Assembly: GCF_002163875.1 (NCBI RefSeq)
Contig: NZ_CP019333.1
Coordinates: 2,906,864 to 2,970,863 of the forward strand
From: Gilvibacter sp. SZ-19
Lineage (GTDB): Bacteria > Bacteroidota > Bacteroidia > Flavobacteriales > Flavobacteriaceae
Reading direction: 5' to 3'
DNA: 64,000 bases
Shown: positions 42,656-52,620 of the stretch, piece after piece
Layout: each line of letters begins with the position of its first letter
Numbering within the stretch: the first letter of the stretch is position 1
Program-made: the position numbers and the translations under genes
The notes under the pieces: generated by a model
What the model was told of the DNA's origin: nothing
The model's input: only the letters and a program-made list of their open reading frames with translations
The model's database searches: none

Positions 42656-43762
42656 CTAATTCGAATTTATAATCGAGGAGAGTTTTTGCTTTTTACCATC
42701 CTTAAAAGCAACGATATAACAAGAGTCATAACCCTTTTCTTGGGCATAGGTTTTCATGAGTTGGATCTTGTTGTAATCTGAGGTCTCTCCGTAGTAATAT
42801 TTATACAAATTTCCCTCTTTGCTCATGCTGAGCTCACGCAGGCCTTTAAAATTATAGGACTGCAGCTCCAACGCTCTACTACTGGCCGCCAATTGCACCT
42901 TAAAGGTTACTCCTTCGTAGATGTTTTCTTCTGTGGTGGCAATGGCTGTTTCGATCTCCTTTTCGGTGATCTGTGGATTCTTACTGTCTTGGGTAGCCAA
43001 AAGGATGCTCTTTTTATACGATAGAATGGCATCGCTAATGGATTTGGCCATCTCTGTCTTTCCTTTGTTGGAGCTCAGATAAGCGCCTTCTTTCTTGTTG
43101 GTTATAAAGCCGGTCTCAATTAAGACCGATGGCATATAGCTCTGGTGTAAAACAATGAAGCCCGCTTGTTTTACACTGCGATCCTTGCGTCCGAGCTGAT
43201 TGACAAAATTGTTTTGGATCAAACTGGCCAACATTATACTTTGGTCCAGATATTCCTCTTGCATCAAGGTTAAGCCAATAAAAGATTCTGGCGAATTCGG
43301 ATCGTATCCGGCGTAGTTCTCTTCGTAATTGTCCTCTAAGAAGATCACCTCGTTCTCCTTTTTGGCAACTTCTAAGTTCTGCTTGTTGGCGTGTAAACCT
43401 AAGACAAAGGTCTCTGCTCCATAAGCCTGACTGTTGTGCGCATTACAATGTATAGAAACAAAAAGGTCTGCATCTGCGCGATTGGCTATAGCGCCGCGTT
43501 CGTATAGGTTTACAAATTTATCGGTCTTGCGGGTGTAGATCACTTTGACCCCTGGCTGCTTCTCTAAAAGTGCGCCTACCTTTAAGGTTATGGCCAAGGC
43601 AATTTCACTTTCCTTGATGCCGTTGTAATATTTTCCACTATCATGCCCTCCATGGCCTGCATCGAGGACAACCACAAAATCTTGTACAGCTGAATCATCA
43701 AAAGATTGGAGCCCCAAGCTTCCAAGCATCAGCAATCCAAATGTTAAAAGTATTCTATGCAA
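42656..43762 (-). CDS. N-acetylmuramoyl-L-alanine amidase with SPOR-like tail
   Basis: A 368-residue exported amidase_3 enzyme that cuts the bond between MurNAc and the stem peptide. After a signal peptide, the zinc motifs appear: VVLDAGHGGHDSG near residue 30, KESEIALAITLKV with the Glu near 50, and FVSIHCNAH near 100. The catalytic Glu is in VLIETGFITNKKE near 215. The last 75 residues (FKVQLAASSRALE... YYYGETSDYNKIQ... YIVAFKDG) resemble a SPOR domain, which binds denuded glycan at division sites. The start codon is TTG 43762. It is divergent from lptD. Confidence 0.88.
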   Translation of the reverse strand: MHRILLTFGLLMLGSLGLQSFDDSAVQDFVVVLDAGHGGHDSGKYYNGIKESEIALAITLKVGALLEKQPGVKVIYTRKTDKFVNLYERGAIANRADADLFVSIHCNAHNSQAYGAETFVLGLHANKQNLEVAKKENEVIFLEDNYEENYAGYDPNSPESFIGLTLMQEEYLDQSIMLASLIQNNFVNQLGRKDRSVKQAGFIVLHQSYMPSVLIETGFITNKKEGAYLSSNKGKTEMAKSISDAILSYKKSILLATQDSKNPQITEKEIETAIATTEENIYEGVTFKVQLAASSRALELQSYNFKGLRELSMSKEGNLYKYYYGETSDYNKIQLMKTYAQEKGYDSCYIVAFKDGKKQKLSSIINSN

Positions 43763-43910
43763 ATCGTTAATCTTTCTGTTAATAACGCAGCTTTTGCTGC
43801 AAAGTTGCGTCTGTTTTTTATAGGTTGGAGGCTTCTAAATAACCGCCGCTTACTTCATGGTATGAATTTAGGGCATTTTTAAAAGAACGACCTAAAAAAT
43901 TAATGTAATT

Positions 43911-46691
43911 TTGATTCGTCAAAAATTGAGCCACGTTTTAAAAAATAATACTGCATTGCCTGTTCTGACAAAGCCTTATTTGTTTGTGATCGGATTGTTG
44001 CTGCTGATGTTAGCGCCGAGCCAGATGCAGGCACAGGACTTGCCAGACAGTACCGCGGTGGTTATCCCAAGAGCTAGCAGAGACTCTACCCGTGTGGCCA
44101 TGGACAGCTTGTTCACCCAACCTGTGAATATTGCTCAAAGAGACAGCATAACCGGAGACAGCTTGGTCCCAGAACAAGAAGTGATCACCGATGTGGTCGA
44201 TTATTTCGGAAAAGACTATGTTTTTATTAACCGCAGGGAAAACAAGGTATACCTCTATAACGAAGCCTTTGTCACCTATCAGGACATGAAGATAGAAGCT
44301 GGGATCATTGTTCTAGACTACAACAAGAACGAGGTCACCGCCAAGGGAATCGTAGACACCTCGGGCACTTATACCCAAATGCCGGTCTTTACACAAGGCC
44401 CTAGCGAAGTAGAACCAGATTCCATCATCTTTAATTTTGACACCCAAAAAGCGCTCATATACAATTCGCGTACGGTACAGAATGGATTCCGCGTTCGCGG
44501 AGAGGTAGCTAAAAAAGTGAACGACTCGGTAGTCTACATGAGCAATGTGCGCTTTACCACGTCTGAGAACGTGGACGATCCGGAGTATTATTTCTATGCG
44601 CGCAAGGTAAAATTTGTGCCCAAGAAAAAGATCGTTACCGGGCTGACCAATATGTATATAGCCGATGTTCCTACACCCATTGGCTTACCTTTTGCCTTCT
44701 TTCCGCTGACAGAAGATCGGAAATCTGGCTTTATCTTACCGCTTATTGGCGAAGACAATGACCGCGGTTTCTTTTTTCAGAACTTCGGATACTATATTCC
44801 TATTGCAGACTATGCGGATCTCACCGTAATGGGAGACTACTTCACCAACGGAAGTTATGGAGTTAAAGTAGAGAGCGCATACCGGGTACGTTATAAGTTC
44901 AACGGAAATCTGAGTTTTAGATACGAGAACAACCTGACCAGCGAACGCGGATTCCCGGACTTTGCCCAACAGACCATTTACAACCTGCGCTGGAATCACT
45001 CTCAGGATCAAAAGGCCAATCCGAATTCCCGTTTTTCGGCTTCCGTAAACCTCGGTAGTTCTCAGTTCTACCGCCAATCGGTAAACCAAAACAACACGGC
45101 CAACTTTTTGAACAACAACTTGAGTTCTTCGGTGTCTTACACCAAAGTGATACAGGGAAATCCGCAGATAAACTTAGCCTTAACGGCCACACATACCCAA
45201 AACTCGCAAAGTGAACAGATCTCAATGACCTTACCCACCTTTACGGGAAATGTCTCTAGGGTCTTCCCTTTTGCGCCTAAATCTGGAAGTAAAAAGGGTA
45301 TCATTCAAAATATTAACCTGCAATACGATGTGCAGGCTATTAATCAGTACAACACTACAGACAGCCTGTTCTTTAGACCGGAAATGTTTAGAGATGCGCG
45401 TTTGGGAGCTCGCCACACCATTCCGATCACCACAAACTTCAAGTTGCTCAATTACATCAGTGCTTCTGTAAGCGCAAACTATCAGGAGACTTGGGTCTTT
45501 AAGACCTTTGAGCAAAGTTTTGATCCGGAGCTCAATGAAGGAGCTGGTGGCGTAGCTGTAGACACCCTGCGCGGCTTTGATTCTTACCGCACTTATAATT
45601 TCTCGGCTAGTTTAGGAACAACGGTTTACGGGAATTTCCCCTTCGGACTCAAAAAAGATTCCACAGCCAGGAAGATCCAAGCTATAAGACATGTCGTGCG
45701 GCCTACTATAAGTTACAGTAACACTCCTAGTTTTGATCAGTTCTACGATGAGTATACGGCCCAAGTTGCCGGGACTCCAGATCGAGAGGAAGTTGTACAA
45801 TACTCCCGATTCGAGAATACGCTCTATGGGGCTCCTAGTTTGAATGCGAGCAGTAATATTGGCTTTAGTGTTAGCAACACCATAGAGGCCAAGGTCCGCG
45901 ACAAAGACACTACGGCTACAGAACCTAAAAAGATCATGCTGCTCAACAACCTCTCGTTCAGTACCAATTACAATCTGTTGGCAGACTCGCTGAACTTGGC
46001 TCCTGTTAGTTTTAGAGGAAGTTTACCTGTACTGCCCAAGCTGGATCTGAACTTTGGCGGTAGTTTGGACCCCTATGCGCTCAACAACAATAATCAGCGC
46101 ATTAACACACTAAACATCAACAATGGCGGTAGTTTGTTTCGACTCACGGATTTTAACATGAGTATGAACTACGCCTTTAACAGTAAAGATTTCTTAACTG
46201 GAGGAGCTACAGACGAGGACCGCTTAGATAACGAGACCTTTAGGAACGGAGGTCGTCCGGATGACCTATTTGGTAATTCCAACGAATTTGGAAACAATGC
46301 CAGAAACAGAGACCCTGGTGATAAGGAAGATCCTTCTGAATTTCAGCGCTACCGCTATAGTTTCCCTTGGGATCTGCGTCTGGCTTACACCATAACTTAT
46401 TCGAACCGACAACGCGAAAATACAATCTCTTCCCACTCGCTCATGTTCAGTGGAAATGTGGAGTTATCTCCGCGCTGGTCTGTGGGAGCATCTTCGGGTT
46501 ATGACTTTACCAACAAAGGATTCACCTTTACACAGTTTCGATTCAATAGAGATCTGGAGAGTTGGAACATGAACTTTACCTGGGTTCCATTTAGCAACCG
46601 AAGTTCTTGGTACTTTTATGTTGGGATCACTGCGGATGTGCTCAGCGATATCAAATACGACAAACAGCGCCGACCCGATCAGCGACTTTAA
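43911..46691 (+). CDS. lptD: LPS-assembly protein LptD
   Basis: A 926-residue outer-membrane protein that inserts LPS into the outer leaflet. A signal peptide of about 40 residues ends SQMQAQ. The periplasmic OstA-like jellyroll spans about 60-260: VYLYNEAFVTYQDMKIEAGII, KNEVTAKGIVD, then VYMSNVRFTTSENVDDPEYYF. The barrel region begins with LPFAFFPLTEDRKSGFILP near 262 and continues with aromatic-flanked strands to the C-terminus. It is somewhat longer than E. coli LptD (784). The start is TTG 43911, which places the signal peptide correctly. ridA follows 10 bases later on the same strand. Confidence 0.88.
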   Translation: MIRQKLSHVLKNNTALPVLTKPYLFVIGLLLLMLAPSQMQAQDLPDSTAVVIPRASRDSTRVAMDSLFTQPVNIAQRDSITGDSLVPEQEVITDVVDYFGKDYVFINRRENKVYLYNEAFVTYQDMKIEAGIIVLDYNKNEVTAKGIVDTSGTYTQMPVFTQGPSEVEPDSIIFNFDTQKALIYNSRTVQNGFRVRGEVAKKVNDSVVYMSNVRFTTSENVDDPEYYFYARKVKFVPKKKIVTGLTNMYIADVPTPIGLPFAFFPLTEDRKSGFILPLIGEDNDRGFFFQNFGYYIPIADYADLTVMGDYFTNGSYGVKVESAYRVRYKFNGNLSFRYENNLTSERGFPDFAQQTIYNLRWNHSQDQKANPNSRFSASVNLGSSQFYRQSVNQNNTANFLNNNLSSSVSYTKVIQGNPQINLALTATHTQNSQSEQISMTLPTFTGNVSRVFPFAPKSGSKKGIIQNINLQYDVQAINQYNTTDSLFFRPEMFRDARLGARHTIPITTNFKLLNYISASVSANYQETWVFKTFEQSFDPELNEGAGGVAVDTLRGFDSYRTYNFSASLGTTVYGNFPFGLKKDSTARKIQAIRHVVRPTISYSNTPSFDQFYDEYTAQVAGTPDREEVVQYSRFENTLYGAPSLNASSNIGFSVSNTIEAKVRDKDTTATEPKKIMLLNNLSFSTNYNLLADSLNLAPVSFRGSLPVLPKLDLNFGGSLDPYALNNNNQRINTLNINNGGSLFRLTDFNMSMNYAFNSKDFLTGGATDEDRLDNETFRNGGRPDDLFGNSNEFGNNARNRDPGDKEDPSEFQRYRYSFPWDLRLAYTITYSNRQRENTISSHSLMFSGNVELSPRWSVGASSGYDFTNKGFTFTQFRFNRDLESWNMNFTWVPFSNRSSWYFYVGITADVLSDIKYDKQRRPDQRL

Positions 46692-46701
46692 TACTTCTCT
46701 T

Positions 46702-47085
46702 ATGGCAAAAAAGATCATTAATACTACCGATGCCCCTGCACCTATTGGGCCCTATTCTCAAGCTGTGATGTACGGCGATATGCTGTATACTTCAGGACAG
46801 ATCGCGATAGATCCTACGAGTGGCGAAATGGTGATGGAATCGATTCAAGCGGAGACCAGACAGGTCATGGAGAATTTAAAGGCTGTCTTGGCTGCTGCGG
46901 ATATGAGCTTTGAGAACGTTATTAAAACCACGATTTTCTTAAATGACATGGGGCAGTTTGCCGAGGTGAACGCCATTTACGGAGAATACTTTGACGCAGA
47001 TACTGCGCCTGCCAGAGAGACGGTGCAAGTGGCCAATTTGCCCAAATACGTCAATGTAGAGATCGGGATGATCGCCGGACGTTAA
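46702..47085 (+). CDS. RidA-family enamine/imine deaminase
   Basis: A 127-residue YjgF/RidA protein that hydrolyses reactive enamines made by PLP enzymes. The conserved APAPIGPYSQAV lies near residue 10, TSGQIAIDPTSGEMV near 31, and the catalytic Arg is in the C-terminal PARETVQVANLPKYVNVEIGMIA near 103. ATG 46702 gives the usual family start; an earlier in-frame ATG at 46618 lies in lptD. Its stop overlaps the stop of tamB by four bases (TTAA). Confidence 0.93.
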   Translation: MAKKIINTTDAPAPIGPYSQAVMYGDMLYTSGQIAIDPTSGEMVMESIQAETRQVMENLKAVLAAADMSFENVIKTTIFLNDMGQFAEVNAIYGEYFDADTAPARETVQVANLPKYVNVEIGMIAGR

Positions 47086-50000
47086 TTATCGTTCTTCCTT
47101 CCGCCAAAATTTACAGGGCCTAGATCTGGGTCTGAGTCATCTGGAACCACATTTAGAGTACTGTCTGCCTCCAATTCGATATTCTTATTAAAGATCTTTT
47201 TGACCAATTCTCTAAAGGTGTCAAAATCCACAGTATAAGAAATACCTGCTCCCTGTTCAAAGTTGAGCTGTTCTCCAATGAACTGGATCTGCGCCTGACG
47301 ATTAAAGAAATTCATCCGCAGCGAACCGTCCTCATTGATAAGCCACTGGATCTCCACGTCTCCAGCCACTTGGGTATCGTTAACTCCCCCAACAGGGATC
47401 CCAACTTCACCGTTAATAATAATCCGGTCTGTAATATTTGCAGAGATAGTAGTTCTGAATCTGTCGCCGGTATCTAGGTCTGGACGTCTGTCTCCTACAT
47501 CGTAAGCCACTTCTATATTCAGCTTAGAGTCCTTGTCGTTGAGCAAGTCGTTAAGGACAGAGCCCACCGCTTGAGATACCACGCTACCAACCGGATTGTC
47601 AAAACCACCGGCCGTATCTTGGAACTGATCTATGGCCAATAAGAATATTGCTTGTTGTTCGCGCTGTTCTTTAGAGCGCAGCTTGTCTTTAAGCTCTTCT
47701 GCCACTACATTATTAGCGCGTGGGAATTCCACAAAGAAATCGAGCTCAGGCTTTAGGATCTCTCCACTTAGGGCCACCACAGCGTCTACGTTTATCTTTC
47801 TGTTGGCTCCAGGATTATCTAAGAGCACCGAAGGGTTTGCCGTGGTCTTGTAACGGGCTTTAATGTCTAGATTGGCGCGGGTTGGATCTCCGTTCCAGGT
47901 AATAAGACCATCGTCATCCACGTCTATGGTCTTGGAGATGATGTTTTGATATTTGAAGTCATACTTCCCCTCTATCACTCTAAAATCACCCCACATATTG
48001 AATTTACCCAGGGTGTTGAGCTCCACCAGTATAATTCCTGCACCCCGCCCTCTGAGCTTGGAACCGCTCTTCTGATCTATCACAACCTCCAAGAGCGCAT
48101 TTTCATTAATATCCAAGTCGAAGTTCATCTCCAAACCAGTGATCTTTTCTTGGGCTATGGCCTCTCCTCTAAGGCGTGCTGCCTTCTCTTCTGGAGACAG
48201 AAAACGAATATAACCCTCTTCTCCTAGCGCCTCTACATCACTTAGCGGAATATTGAAAACCGTATTCGGTTCTGTGGTCGCTATTACGTCTATGGTCAAG
48301 GCATCGGTAGGGCCATAAATATCCGTCTCACCGCTTACAAAGGCGGTTCCATAGTATAAGGCGTCTTCTTCAAATGGGGTGTCTAGCACCAATAAATTGT
48401 CTGTTACTACCTTGAGATTCAAATTCCAAGTTTGGAACTTTTGATGAGTCACATAACCGGACAAGATACCTCCAGAACCGTATTTGGTATCCTTAAGCGG
48501 GATGTTACCAAGATCCCAGCGGCCGCCGTTAATAAACAACTCCGCGGCATCATCAAAGGCGTAATCCACATTGAGATACGGGATAGCCAAACCAGCTGCA
48601 TCCATACTTATCTTTCCTTTAATATCTGGGTTCTTATAACTACCACTTACTCTGGCAAAACCACTGGCAAAGCCGCGTATATCGGTTATTACGTCTGTTC
48701 CAAAAGGCGTCAATGCACTGAGGTTCAAACGATCCAAACGCACATCGAGGGCTATTTGCGGTTCGCGCGGTCTTAAGTCTATTCCACCGACGGCAGAAAT
48801 GGCCTTTACGCTCCCACTACTCAGCGTACAATTGACATCGTATTGGGAGAGATCTTCGTTTCCGGTGACCTTCATGACCAGATCTCCGTAGTAAACATCA
48901 TTGATACTTACGTCTGAGATCCGCACATTGGAATCCGGATAATACGCGCCATCGCGTTGCAAGAAATTCAAGCGACCATTGACTATGCCGTAAAGATCTA
49001 GATTCTCAACCACCGGCGTAATATTGCCAATGTCCACATCGGTAAAGTTCAACTTAAAGTCCTTGTAGTCGGTCCCTCTTAAAAAGCCAGCCATTTGTAT
49101 AGACTGTTCCTTGTGATTCATGACCAAGGAATCAATCCGTACATCTTTAAAGTTATTGTCAAAGACGATCTTGTTTAGCCTGTTGTTATTCTTATTGATA
49201 TACCAGGTCTTCTCCTTGAACTCCACGGTAGATCGCTTAACCCCTACCACAGATTTTCCTTCGGGATTTATGGTGTGATACAAAGACAGATTGTACTTGT
49301 CTGCATTGTCTTTTCCGCCCGCGAACTCAGACCTGATAAAAAGGGTGTCTTTTAAGGTAAAGTTGATCAGCTCCATATCCTTGAGATCGTAAAAGCCGAG
49401 ATCTACGGAGTCTACTTGTATATAGGTATTAAAAAGTGGGTTGTCGTTGTCTACACGGAGTTTGATATTGCCCAAATAGTTGCCGTAGACACCTATTTCA
49501 GGGGAATTGAAGTTGAGTTTGAACTCAGACTCATCAGAGGAGACAGAACCCGTTACCCTAGAATTCTCCCCGAGTTTGATCTCGGGTACAAAGACATCTA
49601 CGATCTTACTGAATACCTCAAATTCGTAATCCAGATATTGGTTGGTGGTAACCTCTATGGGCTGATAATTGGCATAAATACTCCCTACTCCATTGCGAAA
49701 CAGGTTTGGCAGGTCCATGATCTTGAATTTCCCTACCAATCGGCCATTGACCACATCCGGAGAAATGATCTTTATTTCGCGCTCTTCTCCAAGATTTCCG
49801 GCTTCCACGATCAGATCGTCGAAATAATAATAGTCTTCCAGATTCTGATAGATGGTCTCCTTGAATTCTATCATTCCTACAGCATCATCCACATTGGTGC
49901 CGGTCATGTCCATAAGGATGGAACCAGAAAAAATACTGATAGAATCTCTTTTGACCAGATTGAGCTTGTTTAAGTCAGCATAGTCTACATTGGCCGTAAA

Positions 50001-51524
50001 ATCGTAGCGATTAATGGCTTTAGACACATCGATCAAGCCTTCAAAATCCATGCGTAAGTTCGGGTCGTTGACCGTAAAGGCTCCGTTAAACTCCGGCTTT
50101 TGTAAAGTACCACTTACCCGAACCCCTCGATACGGGTAGTCCATGATCTCTAAAGTGTTGAGACGACCATTAATCTTAGACTTGACGGTTTCTACGTTGA
50201 AGCCACGCCCATCAAAGTTTAGGGATCCGTCTAAGACCCCGATGGCAGAGGTGCCGACAAAGGTGCCCAAATTGAACTGATCCATCCGCAGAAACCCTTT
50301 GTAGGTGGCATTGTCAATCTCATTGATCCGCCCCATTTTAAACACCGTCTGCAGATCTCCTAAACCAGTGGCAATATAGACATCGGATTCTAGGGTGGTT
50401 CCTGTCACTGTAGAACTTCCGTTAACATCAAAGACACCTAGACTCATCAGTTCCTGAGGCAGGTCTGCAAAGGTATTTGGCAATAGTCGCTTTAGATCTG
50501 TATAACTGGTAGATATGTTGTGGTTGCCCGAGGAGACACTAAATCCGTTCTCCGTGCTCAAAAGATTCTTCCCTTGATATCGCCCCCGGATTCGCGTAGA
50601 TCTGAATCTGGTGTTGTTCGTATTAAATACAAAGTCATTCAAGGTCCCTTTGAATTCCCCGGATAGAATTAAAGTCTCGTCACGACCGAATTCGTCGTAA
50701 AATGCGCTCAGATCGTTAGTGCTAATGGCAGAAGGCTCAAAGTTGGCCGTAATGGTCACCTTGTTGATAAAATCTCCCAATTTGTCCGGATAGTCCAACA
50801 TTACAGAAGCACCAATGTTCGAATAAGCCGTCTGAAGGCGGAGGTCTTTGATCTCCATATGTGCCGGCCCATACGTATAATGGCCACTCATGTGATTCAC
50901 GCAGATGTCGTTCCTTTCGTTAAAGTACAAATGGGTCACCCACAAACTGACCTTATCGTCTACGATTTTAAGATCTTGGGCATTTAAGATCAGATCTCTA
51001 AAATCGAAAAGCAATTCGAGCTCCTGATTCTCATCGCGGATACGAATATGCGAATCTTCCATATTTACTTCCTCTGCCATAAGAACAAAGGGTTCACCGC
51101 TTGGTGGATTGTCGTTTTCAAAACGCTCGATGAACAAGGTCAGGTTATCGTCTTGTTCGTCTTTATAGGTGGTCAGATAAAAATCCAGGCCTTCAAAATC
51201 TACATGACTTAGGTCTGGACTGCCCTCGTAGATGCTCCGAAAGCTGAGGATAGAAGCGGAAACCTTTTCAGAAAAAAGCAAAGTATCTGCTTTGTGATCT
51301 TTGATGAGCAATTTGCGCAGCACCAGATCGCCGTTCCAACTAAGGCCTACACGATCAATGTTGATATCGGTCTTGAACTTCTCATTTACTGATTTGGTGA
51401 TCTCTTTAGCTATAGCCGTTTGTACCGGAGGCAGCGAGATAAGGATAATGAGCGACACCAAAAAGATCAGCAGGAACAAAAAGATCCGCTGGATTCGTTT
51501 TCGGTATTTTTTCAGAGCGCTCAA
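47082..51524 (-). CDS. TamB-domain translocation and assembly module protein
   Basis: A 1480-residue AsmA/TamB-family protein. A single N-terminal membrane helix (residues about 12-32) anchors it in the inner membrane. The rest is a long run of short beta strands forming the periplasm-spanning groove used for lipid or outer-membrane protein transit. The C-terminal 300 residues carry the DUF490 signature: FNMWGDFRVIEGKYDFKYQNII, TWNGDPTRANLDIKARYKT and NITDRIIINGEVG. The start is TTG 51524. The protein ends VNFGGRKNDN. The partner TamA-like barrel is not in the window. It is divergent from tsaD, with 37 bases between. Confidence 0.9.
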   Translation of the reverse strand: MSALKKYRKRIQRIFLFLLIFLVSLIILISLPPVQTAIAKEITKSVNEKFKTDINIDRVGLSWNGDLVLRKLLIKDHKADTLLFSEKVSASILSFRSIYEGSPDLSHVDFEGLDFYLTTYKDEQDDNLTLFIERFENDNPPSGEPFVLMAEEVNMEDSHIRIRDENQELELLFDFRDLILNAQDLKIVDDKVSLWVTHLYFNERNDICVNHMSGHYTYGPAHMEIKDLRLQTAYSNIGASVMLDYPDKLGDFINKVTITANFEPSAISTNDLSAFYDEFGRDETLILSGEFKGTLNDFVFNTNNTRFRSTRIRGRYQGKNLLSTENGFSVSSGNHNISTSYTDLKRLLPNTFADLPQELMSLGVFDVNGSSTVTGTTLESDVYIATGLGDLQTVFKMGRINEIDNATYKGFLRMDQFNLGTFVGTSAIGVLDGSLNFDGRGFNVETVKSKINGRLNTLEIMDYPYRGVRVSGTLQKPEFNGAFTVNDPNLRMDFEGLIDVSKAINRYDFTANVDYADLNKLNLVKRDSISIFSGSILMDMTGTNVDDAVGMIEFKETIYQNLEDYYYFDDLIVEAGNLGEEREIKIISPDVVNGRLVGKFKIMDLPNLFRNGVGSIYANYQPIEVTTNQYLDYEFEVFSKIVDVFVPEIKLGENSRVTGSVSSDESEFKLNFNSPEIGVYGNYLGNIKLRVDNDNPLFNTYIQVDSVDLGFYDLKDMELINFTLKDTLFIRSEFAGGKDNADKYNLSLYHTINPEGKSVVGVKRSTVEFKEKTWYINKNNNRLNKIVFDNNFKDVRIDSLVMNHKEQSIQMAGFLRGTDYKDFKLNFTDVDIGNITPVVENLDLYGIVNGRLNFLQRDGAYYPDSNVRISDVSINDVYYGDLVMKVTGNEDLSQYDVNCTLSSGSVKAISAVGGIDLRPREPQIALDVRLDRLNLSALTPFGTDVITDIRGFASGFARVSGSYKNPDIKGKISMDAAGLAIPYLNVDYAFDDAAELFINGGRWDLGNIPLKDTKYGSGGILSGYVTHQKFQTWNLNLKVVTDNLLVLDTPFEEDALYYGTAFVSGETDIYGPTDALTIDVIATTEPNTVFNIPLSDVEALGEEGYIRFLSPEEKAARLRGEAIAQEKITGLEMNFDLDINENALLEVVIDQKSGSKLRGRGAGIILVELNTLGKFNMWGDFRVIEGKYDFKYQNIISKTIDVDDDGLITWNGDPTRANLDIKARYKTTANPSVLLDNPGANRKINVDAVVALSGEILKPELDFFVEFPRANNVVAEELKDKLRSKEQREQQAIFLLAIDQFQDTAGGFDNPVGSVVSQAVGSVLNDLLNDKDSKLNIEVAYDVGDRRPDLDTGDRFRTTISANITDRIIINGEVGIPVGGVNDTQVAGDVEIQWLINEDGSLRMNFFNRQAQIQFIGEQLNFEQGAGISYTVDFDTFRELVKKIFNKNIELEADSTLNVVPDDSDPDLGPVNFGGRKNDN

Positions 51525-51529
51525 AGTCG

Positions 51530-51537
51530 TAATTTTG
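51530..51537 (+). promoter_or_regulatory. -7 promoter element of tsaD
   Basis: TAATTTTG, an exact TAnnTTTG match preceded by CG, lies 24 bases before ATG 51562. Confidence 0.5.
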
Positions 51538-51561
51538 TATTCAATAAATGTACCACTTATT

Positions 51562-52599
51562 ATGGCTAAGCCAACTTATATTTTGGGAATTGAATCTTCA
51601 TGTGATGACACTAGTGCCGCTGTCATTGCAAACGGTAGAATGCTTTCCAATGTTGTTGCTACACAAAAAATACACGAGCAGTATGGCGGGGTTGTTCCAG
51701 AGCTTGCCTCCAGAGCGCATCAGCAAAATATTGTTCCAGTGGTTCATCAGGCCTTAGCTCAAGCAAATATCGCAAAAAAAGACCTAAGCGCCATAGCATT
51801 TACCAGTGGTCCTGGGCTTATGGGTTCGCTCTTGGTTGGCACCTCATTTGCCAAGTCTTTGGCCATGGGATTAAACATTCCCCTAATCGATGTACACCAT
51901 ATGCGGGCACATATTTTAGCGCATTTCATCGAGGTAGAAGGCCAAACGCCACCCGAATTTCCTTTCCTTGCCCTGACCATAAGCGGCGGCCACACCCAAT
52001 TGGTTCGTGTGAACGACTATTTTGATATGGAGCTCTTAGGAGAGACCATAGACGATGCTGTAGGCGAATGCTTTGACAAATCAGGAAAGATTCTTGGCTT
52101 GCCTTACCCTGGAGGCCCACTCTTTGATAAATTGGCCCAGCAGGGGAATCCGAAGGCCTTTCCTTTTCCAAAACCAAAGGTTGGCCCCTATGAATTCAGC
52201 TTTAGTGGCCTTAAAACAGCTGTGCTTTATTTTGTGCAGAAGAATACAGCAGAGAATCCGAACTTTATAGAAGAGAACCTGAAAGATATCTGCGCCAGTG
52301 TACAGTATACCATAGTGGATTACATTATGGATAAACTTAAGAATGCCGTTCGCGACACAGGTATTAAGCGTGTGGCCATAGGCGGAGGAGTTTCTGCAAA
52401 TAGTGGCATTCGCCAAGCCATGGTAGATGCCAAGACGGAACTGGGCTGGGAAACCTTTATTCCACCTTTCCAGTTTTGTACCGACAATGCAGGCATGATC
52501 GCAATGGTTGGCCAACTCAAATACGAGCGCGAGAATTTTGCGGGTTATGAATTACACGCCAAAGCCCGTTTACCCTTTACCCGTCCGGCAGAAATCTAG
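51562..52599 (+). CDS. tsaD: tRNA N6-adenosine threonylcarbamoyltransferase TsaD
   Basis: A 345-residue enzyme that places the threonylcarbamoyl group on A37 of ANN-decoding tRNAs. ASKHA-fold motifs are clear: LGIESSCDDTSAAV near residue 8, VPELASRAHQQNIVPVV near 47, the metal-binding HHMRAHILAHF near 113, LTISGGHTQLV near 139, and GGGVSANSGIRQAM near 275. ATG 51562 is the family start; the frame stays open upstream into the divergent tamB. It is followed 21 bases later by rsmE. Confidence 0.95.
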   Translation: MAKPTYILGIESSCDDTSAAVIANGRMLSNVVATQKIHEQYGGVVPELASRAHQQNIVPVVHQALAQANIAKKDLSAIAFTSGPGLMGSLLVGTSFAKSLAMGLNIPLIDVHHMRAHILAHFIEVEGQTPPEFPFLALTISGGHTQLVRVNDYFDMELLGETIDDAVGECFDKSGKILGLPYPGGPLFDKLAQQGNPKAFPFPKPKVGPYEFSFSGLKTAVLYFVQKNTAENPNFIEENLKDICASVQYTIVDYIMDKLKNAVRDTGIKRVAIGGGVSANSGIRQAMVDAKTELGWETFIPPFQFCTDNAGMIAMVGQLKYERENFAGYELHAKARLPFTRPAEI

Positions 52600-52608
52600 G
52601 GCTTTTTT

Positions 52609-52616
52609 TACCTTTG
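52609..52616 (+). promoter_or_regulatory. -7 promoter element touching the rsmE start
   Basis: TACCTTTG, then AACC, then ATG 52621. The box is an exact consensus match only four bases from the start codon, so the transcript would be leaderless. Confidence 0.5.
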
Positions 52617-52620
52617 AACC

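Noticed and set aside
49416-49973. A 185-codon open frame on the plus strand inside tamB
   Set aside because: A shadow of the tamB frame, with no family resemblance and no promoter or start context.
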